Assembly (NCBI RefSeq): GCF_000485595.1
Contig: NW_014577692.1
Coordinates: 21,703-42,652 of the forward strand
Reading direction: 5' to 3'
Length of the DNA: 20,950 nucleotides
From: Priapulus caudatus
Taxonomy: Eukaryota; Priapulida; Priapulimorpha; Priapulimorphida; Priapulidae
Position numbers and translations under genes: made by a program. Positions 8,901 to 17,900 of this stretch are shown one piece after another (positions within the stretch are counted from its first letter, which is position 1; every line of letters starts with the position of its first letter). The notes below the pieces were generated by a model. The model searched no databases. It was given only the letters and a program-made list of their open reading frames with translations, and was not told where the DNA came from.

Positions 8901-11900
8901 CACAAACTATTACTATTCTATGGAATTTAACTATTATGCAACGTTCCCCAAATTAACTCGTGGAACCAACACGTTGACTGGTGCCCTGCTATCGCCATTG
9001 TGTACCCATAGCCATAGCATACAGATATCAATCACACATAGATACACGTAAATGCACGTGCGCGCACACACGAGGTCAATCTAATAGTAAATTAACGCTG
9101 TCGACCACCAACAAGCTATATGTCTCCTCATGCATACTCTTGCTGTCGAACCTTAATTGCTGTTCACATAATACTGTAAGACCGACTATAGCCACGTGTC
9201 TTACATCACAGCTATATAGCTTCCAGTGAGAACAGATTATATAGGAGGTAATATATGACTCACTATAGCGCTCACACTGAAACTACAGAGTAAACCATTT
9301 CGGAGGGAGAGTAGAAATATTTACGCGTGAATTAAACTATTACCTTTCCTCGCCAGATGTAGGTGGCATTGGGCGTCTCCAACACAAACACATCCTCAGA
9401 GTTTAGAGACGAAGCCAGCTCGGGAACCTTGCGAATAAACAACGACGGTTTAGCACATACACGCCACCTGTCCATATATATATATATATACACGCACGCA
9501 CGCACGCACGCACATGAGTCAGACACGACTGAAACAGGTCTCCTTAATAATACACAAATATCGTACGCATAATATCAAGAGCTAATAATACCTATTATAT
9601 ATTATATATAATAAGGTATTATTAGCTCTTGATAATATATATATATATATATATATATTTGCAGGGGTAGAAATTAACTTTTGAACAAGGGAGTCCAACG
9701 GACTCCCTGCCCTCAAAAAGAGGGAGTCCGCGGCAAAATGAGGGAGTCTGCAGTCTGAAGTTCAAAATTAAAGATATTATAACAACACATGTGCTTATTT
9801 AGAAGATTCATGCGGTTGCACGTCTGGCAAATTTTCTTTGGACATTTGCTGAAAAAATACGGTAATTCCATGAGGCCATGCTCTGGAATAAACTAGACTC
9901 CTGCATATGTCAAATCAGGAAGTCCGACAGTAAATCAGGGAGTATTTGACTCCTGACTCCCGTTAATTTCACATCCTGTATAGTGTATATGGTTGTTGTT
10001 GTGAAGCACCGAGGAAGAGACATATATGTTATCGAAAACTCAAAATAACACGCAATCAATGCAAAATAACAAATTGACACCTCATTCTATATACATATAT
10101 ATATATACACACTAATACTGGTAGCAATAAGGAGCAGGTCTATATATATGTACGTACCTGGACAGCACGTGTGTTGACGTCGCTGGTGCCGCGGATGTGG
10201 AACAGCCGTGTTCCGTCAACATCGTAGGTGTCGTGGTCGTGAACGTTCCTGAACCCGCTCGCTCTCCCGCCCTACGCACACAAGCAATGCAAGCAGCCAG
10301 GTTAGTGCCTCAAAGACGTGCGCCAACGTTGATATAGAGATTTATTTACTTGTTTGCTGTTTGCTTGCTGAATTATTTTTGACACATTATGGGATTCACT
10401 GTAAAAGGTCAAATCAAAAGAAAAAGATGTGTGTGAGTTTTATACCATTAAAATTGTTAAAATTCACATATGAATGGACATACCATGAATACGACCATCT
10501 TGCCCTTGAACACAGTCAGGAAGTGGTCTGGTTCTTCACCCTGTACTACTCGCACCTGTGGGTTGCAAGACACATTTGCAAATTTCATATAATAAAATAT
10601 ATTACACATTATATACATCTCACTATATTATTATATGATACATAGTCTTTGAGGTAATCTAACTTTGTTTTCTTTGTTCAATTTTATTATGTAACGTAAC
10701 GTTCAACTACAAATGGCCACGAATAAAATCGTTTGTGAATCAGGAAAACTTGCGTATGAATGAGTAAAAGTTTGTTTATATACTAACCTGCACGGCCTTT
10801 CCACCAACTTCATCATCTAATTTCACTGCTAGGATCGCTGATGCTGCCTTCTCATCCTGTGAGCTTTTGAGACCCTGGAATTATCATGAGTATGCAATTA
10901 TTTAAGCCATATCATGCTATTACTATTAGAGCATTCTAAATACTATATAACTATTCTAATAACTAAAATACTATACGTATTCTAACAAAAGTTCTATTTT
11001 CACTTCCAAAAATGGAGTTTTCTGTACTAAAACAACCGGAATAAACGTTCACGTATGTATTTTTACGCCAACTACCTGCCAGAAGTAGACAATGTAGAAG
11101 TCACGGTTGTCCTTCATGTAGCTGTACTTAAGGATGTAGCTGTCACCACCAAAGAACCAACCGTGAATAGATGGATCCACTGGCACCATTTCAAATTGCT
11201 CAATCCTCCACACCTACGACAATTATGCACAGAAATTAAATTCTCTGTCAATTTCGCGAGTTAATGTGGTCGAGATAAATGTAAAGTCAGACTGAATACA
11301 TATCTAGTTGATTTAGAATTAAGTATAAAACAATCAACTTCCACACTCGTCTAAAGACAGTTCTGTCCAAAATTCCTGTGTAACAGCTAATGAAGAATTT
11401 AGTTTCAAGAATTCATGTTGTAAAATGAGTCCAGCTTAGTATTTAGCTTATTGGCACACAGTGTATAAAAGGTGACAGGTTTCTTCAATGATGCTACGGT
11501 CTATAGTTGCCTAACACAGTTAGAGCATCTCTCTCAGGCTCCAACATATTGTACTGATAAATAGCTACATTACTTTGTTTAGATTATAAGTTATTAATAT
11601 AATAAATTTAATAATTTTTAAAAGGTAATATAAGTGAGTTGCATAAATATCTAGCTATCTTGTGCCGATACAACAACGTCGTGCAAAGAGTTAGCAAATT
11701 TCCCATCGATTCCCACACCCACCTCCAGGGAGCCTGATCCATCGTCAGGCATGAATCCGCACGCGCGCCCTCCGTGTTTAGCTAGTGGTCCCCAGTTGAA
11801 AATGCGCTTCCTCCTAGAGTGGATCGTTTGCAGCTCCTTGCCTTCGTACTCCTCCGGTGCTGTGTAACGCCAACGAAATACACATGATGTCAAGAATATA

Positions 11901-14900
11901 TGAGAATATATGTGCCGGTATTTCCACGCACTGTGTGTTTAAAACTTATGTAGGTAGAGTCATATATGTATCCCTTATACGACTGACATAAGGTATCTAT
12001 TACCTGAAAACATGGGATTTTTACTGATGTACATAATGATGCATTTAACAATGCATAATCTTCACAAGAACTTAATAAACATAATTTTCCCTCATAATTT
12101 TCCTCGGTGCTCGTCTTAACACATGCAAAGACACTCACACTTACACGTGAGTCAGGACACGAACAACCCGTGCCATATACCGTGATGGCGCTGCGCCGCA
12201 TAACTCAGAACCAAGATCGGAACAGCTGTACGTACGTGCGATCGATCCGCGGACGTGGACGTTTCCCAGCCCCACCTGTCCCTCTTCCTCCGCCCAGTCA
12301 GCAAAATGCACCTTGAAGAGAGCCGGTTCGCCACCATCGATACAGCGGGTGATCGGAGTCCAGTTCGGGTAGCCGCGGCCCTTGAGGTATTTCTTGAGAA
12401 CGGATAAAGACACGGCAACAACTTTCAGTTACACTTCCACAGCTCCTTCAGTTAACTTTCGGTTGACGGCCAACAGCTTTCCGTCGCGGAGGTTTCGTCA
12501 AGCGTATATGTAAAGCGGAAAAAACAAAAAAAGTGCAAATGGGTTTCGTACTTAGGGCATGTATCGTTTTTATCTTGCGTTATATTGAATTTATGTTTTT
12601 TATGGGTGCACATACCATTGCGTTGTTCATGGCACCGAGCCTCTCATCCTTAGTCGACTGCTTGCCGATCCACACAAAGATACCGCTTTTTCCTCCGTCA
12701 ATAATGAAGCAGTCCTGAAACACAATGCAGGGCAGTGTATAGTTATCTTGCTACTAATTTGTGCGGCAAGTAATTTAATTTATTTTGTTTTTCATTTCCT
12801 CTTCCCTTACACTCCACCCTCCCTCTCTCAACCTCTCTCGATCTCGCTCTCTCTTTCTTTCTTTCTATCTCTCTCTCTCTCTCGCTCTCTCTTTCTTTCT
12901 TTCTTTCTTTCTATCTCTCTCTCTCTCTACATATATATATATATATATATATATACACCTTTTATAATAATTATGAGCTTTATTAAAGAAAAAAATACAA
13001 CTGAGATAAATACCTGAGAGTCCAGCATGTCCTGACTAAGAGGTCCCTCAGACACCTTTACTGCCTTCAGCTGTCCCGAGGCATCACTCACTCTATAACG
13101 TACAAACATATGCACTTCATGAATTCTCAACACAATCAACGACACTGCACATACGTACGTGAAATGTACATCGCAATAAATTCATGAGACAATCAAGAAT
13201 AATAAAAGGACATTTGAAAAACCTTCGATAAATTATGGATTGAATACAGTGAATGCTCTAACTATAAGACTCTGTTAATAACAGACAATGAATAAAGTCA
13301 TCAGAATGTACAATAATAGTAAGGCATGCAGTCTAAAACTTTGAGAATAAGTAGCCTTTATGAATAATAAAATAAATCTTGATAAGCAATTAAGCTCATT
13401 GTATTGCTGAAAATATAAAACAGATTCCAACCAAAAACTATACCAAACTATACTTGCACCATATATACTGTTGTCAGAATTGTTATGAAGCTTGGTTAAA
13501 AGTACGTTAATAGTGCAAGCATGTGTAAGAGTTAGTGCTAGCGATGTGATCATGCAGTGCATATGTGATAATGGAACCTTCACCTTTCCCACCCTCCAAA
13601 AAGTCGTGCTGTAATTGTGCCCAAAACCATATTTATTGCAAACTCACCCCTCTGCATCCAATGGAAGTCTGTTATCAAAAATGACGATTATCTGTTATAT
13701 TGTAAATTAATGGATACAGCTAGATAGATACCATTTCTATATCTATAATTCTGGCGAATATGAAATAACAAAATGGAAAATCTGCATAACATTGTAAGTC
13801 AATTGTTTAAGTAACAACAAAACATGACCATTACATGCATAATATGGTATGAATGCATTTGTGTTAAATACTAGCTATACTTGTTAACATGAAAGTTACA
13901 TGCCTCTAATCAGGTATTATACACATGCATTCATTAGCCTCTTTAAATTCATTCATTCCTAAAGAATCTTTAACAGAAGACGTTTGGAAACTAATAGGAA
14001 GTTTTTAACAATGTTTGATATAGTGTCCATGCATCACAGCCATCTATTCCCAGAGTCCCCCCTTTATCCTATTTAATATAAGTCCCGAGTGTTATATTAT
14101 TAGTTATAGAGTAAATTATTGATTCTCAGCGAGTTAACAAACGCAGCAAGGAAAAGTGTCTGTTTCTGGTTTTCAACTCCATGAGCATTCATACATCTAC
14201 GATGTATTCTGTAAATATTCCGTATGATGTACAAATTAACGAGTACAGTACTTCATTATAAATATAACTCGTGCATTAATTGCTACTCGAAATGCAAACT
14301 ATAAGGACCTACGGAAGTACTGTAGAGTACTTGTACTTGTACTTGTGTAAGTACTTTCACAGAGGAAACACACACACTGCTCTACTACCTTCTCACGAGC
14401 ATAGAGCATCGACCGACAGGAAGGGAGAGCGTGGGTGTTAGAGACGAGCACGCGTACCTGTATAGCGCAGTCTGTCCCTTCGTATCTTTAATGTTCTCGT
14501 CGTCGGCTCCCCCCTCGTCTGCTGACTGAATGTCGTCTCTCCCACCGAGCGCCTCGAAGAATGGCTCGTCGTTAGTCTGTCCGTCTGCTCACAGAAAATG
14601 CTCCTGCATCAGTTTATCGTTCTCATACATCGTCTCTTCTACGTGAACTAACTAACTGGACACTGTTTATCAGACTGGATGGAACACACTCGACTGTCAT
14701 GGAGGTTTCACTCAATCCACACATTCTACATACACTATTTCTCTATAGTATAGCAAATGTGAAACATATTTCAAGCTATAAGTAATTTTTAGCAGTGTAG
14801 GTATTGTGTCGAATCGTAATCTTACCCAAGAGAACGACATCAGCTCTGCCCGCCCTCTCATCATCTCGGATGCCATTTGCCACTTGGATTGCCTGTAAGA

Positions 14901-17900
14901 AAATCTCCGAACTTTAGTATAACAATTTCAAGATGTCAGCATATATGGCAAAGCGGATAACAATTAAAGCATCAGTTTCCCATGTATGACACTGCATTGC
15001 AAACATTATTCATGATTTCTAGACAGTAGCAAAGCCTGCATGGGCAGAGCATATATGCAGACATGTACAGCCAGTATAGTATACAGTATACAGTATACAT
15101 GTACAGTATTGTATGCTTAAGAGCATATAGAGATACAGGCCATGTTTACGTGGTATCCACCAAGAACATTAACCACCAAGAATGGAAGCGAAGAACTTGG
15201 GTTAATCACAAATATTATAACCTTACTGCATAGTTACTTATTATCTCTTACATAAAGGGCGAGTCTGTTTTTGTGTCTGTCCTTCTGTCTATCTTCTCCC
15301 CCCTCGTAAGAGCTCACCCCCNNNNNNNNNNNNNNNNNNNNNNNNNNNNNNNNNNNNNNNNNNNNNNNNNNNNNNNNNNNNNNNNNNNNNNNNNNNNNNN
15401 NNNNNNNNNNNNNNNNNNNNNNNNNNNNNNNNNNNNNNNNNNNNNNNNNNNNNNNNNNNNNNNNNNNNNNNNNNNNNNNNNNNNNNNNNNNNNNNNNNNN
15501 NNNNNNNNNNNNNNNNNNNNNNNNNNNNNNNNNNNNNNNNNNNNNNNNNNNNNNNNNNNNNNNNNNNNNNNNNNNNNNNNNNNNNNNNNNNNNNNNNNNN
15601 NNNNNNNNNNNNNNNNNNNNNNNNNNNNNNNNNNNNNNNNNNNNNNNNNNNNNNNNNNNNNNNNNNNNNNNNNNNNNNNNNNNNNNNNNNNNNNNNNNNN
15701 NNNNNNNNNNNNNNNNNNNNNNNNNNNNNNNNNNNNNNNNNNNNNNNNNNNNNNNNNNNNNNNNNNNNNNNNNNNNNNNNNNNNNNNNNNNNNNNNNNNN
15801 NNNNNNNNNNNNNNNNNNNNNNNNNNNNNNNNNNNNNNNNNNNNNNNNNNNNNNNNNNNNNNNNNNNNNNNNNNNNNNNNNNNNNNNNNNNNNNNNNNNN
15901 NNNNNNNNNNNNNNNNNNNNNNNNNNNNNNNNNNNNNNNNNNNNNNNNNNACACCATATATATTCTTATATAGATGTCGCGCGACCAAGGCAAGGCCCCC
16001 AAAAAAATACACAAAACAAAAAGTTTAAAATTGCAATTACATTATTTTTATTTCATACATGTCCGCGTGGTGGCGCCTATACCTCCGTATGCCATCGAGT
16101 CAGAGCGATGGCTCGCGCATTTTCTCGGTGTGTTGGTTCGATTGTTTTTGTAGCTCTATTGTCAAAATTACGCGACAATAAACGAATTTATTAGTTTGTA
16201 GGTAAAGGTCCGTAGGACGACTACTATATAGATATAAATGGGCTGAACTTGCTGCCTTATTTTCGTATTTTCCAGGTTTTGTATCATATCTTCTACAATA
16301 AATCGCCGGATCTATCTGTCTAAGGTCGTTCGACTCAACCTGAGTCAGCCAGTGTTTTCCCATGACCAGCTCTATGTGGGGTGCTCCAGGGTCGGTAACC
16401 CAGACAACCTCTACATCTTCTCTGAAGATGGCAACACCAACAATGTTGTGTACCAAGAAGCGCTGCAGAACTGAACACAAGTGAAATTTTTGGGACAGAT
16501 TTATAAAATTAGAATAAGGTCAGTACAGCCGTCATGGCAGACTAAACTCTAGCTCTTTTCTCCTTTATCCCGGGCATCGCCGGGTAGACCAGCTAGTTGA
16601 TCATAAGAACGGAATTACAATTAACTGCATGCATGGAGCAAATCTAATTATGTGTGAAACATGGACTATAGTTAAATTGTATATACATGGTTTGCTTTAA
16701 CAACTTCTCACCTTGATCTTTTCCATGCGGCCGCACTGCTCTCCGTACCAGATATAGATGGTCTCTCCCATGTCCAGGATGAACACATCTCCATGGTTGA
16801 GAGATGCGCAGCCCAAGTCAACCTATCAAACACATCGCTGAATTATCAATACATCACCAAAACTCTATCACTACATCACCAAAACTCTATCACTACATCA
16901 CCAATACACTATCACTACATCACCAAAACTATATCAGTACATCACCAAAACTGTATCAGTATAGTACTGTAGAGTAGTAATGATATATCCTATTTAATGA
17001 TTTATATATACACACGCGCGCCGCGCACGCACACATGCATGCACGCACACACGCATGCACGCACGCAAGCACACACGCACACACAAATATATATGATACT
17101 ATCTGTGGATTTCTACATGTTGGAAGTTAATTGTAATCATTGTCTTGATATAGATTCGCACAAGAGTGTGAAATGATATCAAGCATGATTACATAATGTC
17201 TAATTTATTTTAGAAAGTTCATAATTATTATAAGAAAAAGACATTTTTCATAATGGCAATAGAGCACCTATGTATAAAGCATGTCTGGTCAACAGTGTAT
17301 GTGGCCAGGCCAATTATTAAATATTTGCCCTGTGGATGTTTTCCCAGCTGCCCTGCATTCAGCATGTAAACATACAGAGGCTAAAAGATTCTAGGGTTTC
17401 AGCAGCTGGTCTGAATCATCTACACGTGCCTATCCCTTGATACCACGTACTGTTTCCAGCACAAACACACGAACATGAGTTACATTGATCTATGTGGAAA
17501 CAGTATAAACTTATTTCCACATTAAACTTAATTAATTTGATTATTAAATTTTTTCACACCAACCACTTATTTCCACATTAAACTTAATTAATTTGATTAT
17601 TAAATTTTTTAGCAACTTGAGCTAAGATGATGAGCCAAGATGAATAATTTGACTTTGACCAAAGCTGGACCAATCAGGTGCTGGAGCAGGTTTGATTTCT
17701 TATCTAAAACCTATATCACACACAAACCACGTGATACCACCACCATAACAAAAAGTGCCTTAAATCAATTGTGACACCACAGTCAATTTCCACCAACACT
17801 CAACAACTTGCACACAACTTGCAACAACACGCAACAAACAACTTGGCATCTAATATTTGCATTTTTAACCCTGCATGCATCGTCAGGGAAAACTCGGAAT

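Larger units (their letters stand above)
15244..16596 (+). mobile_element. Helitron, non-autonomous or decayed, containing an assembly gap
   Basis: Helitrons are rolling-circle transposons that start with TC, end with a hairpin and CTRR, and insert between A and T. Here the 5' end is A|TCTCTTACATAAAGGG, followed by a TGTCTGTCC-rich stretch common near Helitron 5' ends. The 3' end has the hairpin CCCGGgcatcgCCGGG (16569-16584) and CTAG (16593-16596) followed by T. A helicase C-terminal relic lies 122 bp before the 3' end. Without it the host intron would be about 466 bp, in line with its neighbours. The internal length is unknown because of the gap. The 3' end is firm; the 5' end is inferred. 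Confidence 0.75.

Noticed and set aside
9249-9268. Resemblance to the phage T7 promoter (gactcactatag)
   Set aside because: About 15 of 18 bases match, but this is an animal intron with no phage context. It is a chance match.
12927-13145. 72-codon minus-strand frame taken as a separate small gene
   Set aside because: It is exon 9 read through into the flanking introns and microsatellite.
15322-15950. Lost gelsolin exon in the gap
   Set aside because: Exons 5 and 6 join in phase and give uninterrupted family sequence (KIK then [11 protein letters not shown]).
15273-16028. Long open frames on both strands of about 230-250 codons
   Set aside because: They are open only because they cross the run of N.
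16100-16480. Minus-strand frame of 126 codons
   Set aside because: It is the antisense shadow of the Helitron helicase relic, whose plus-strand translation matches a known family.
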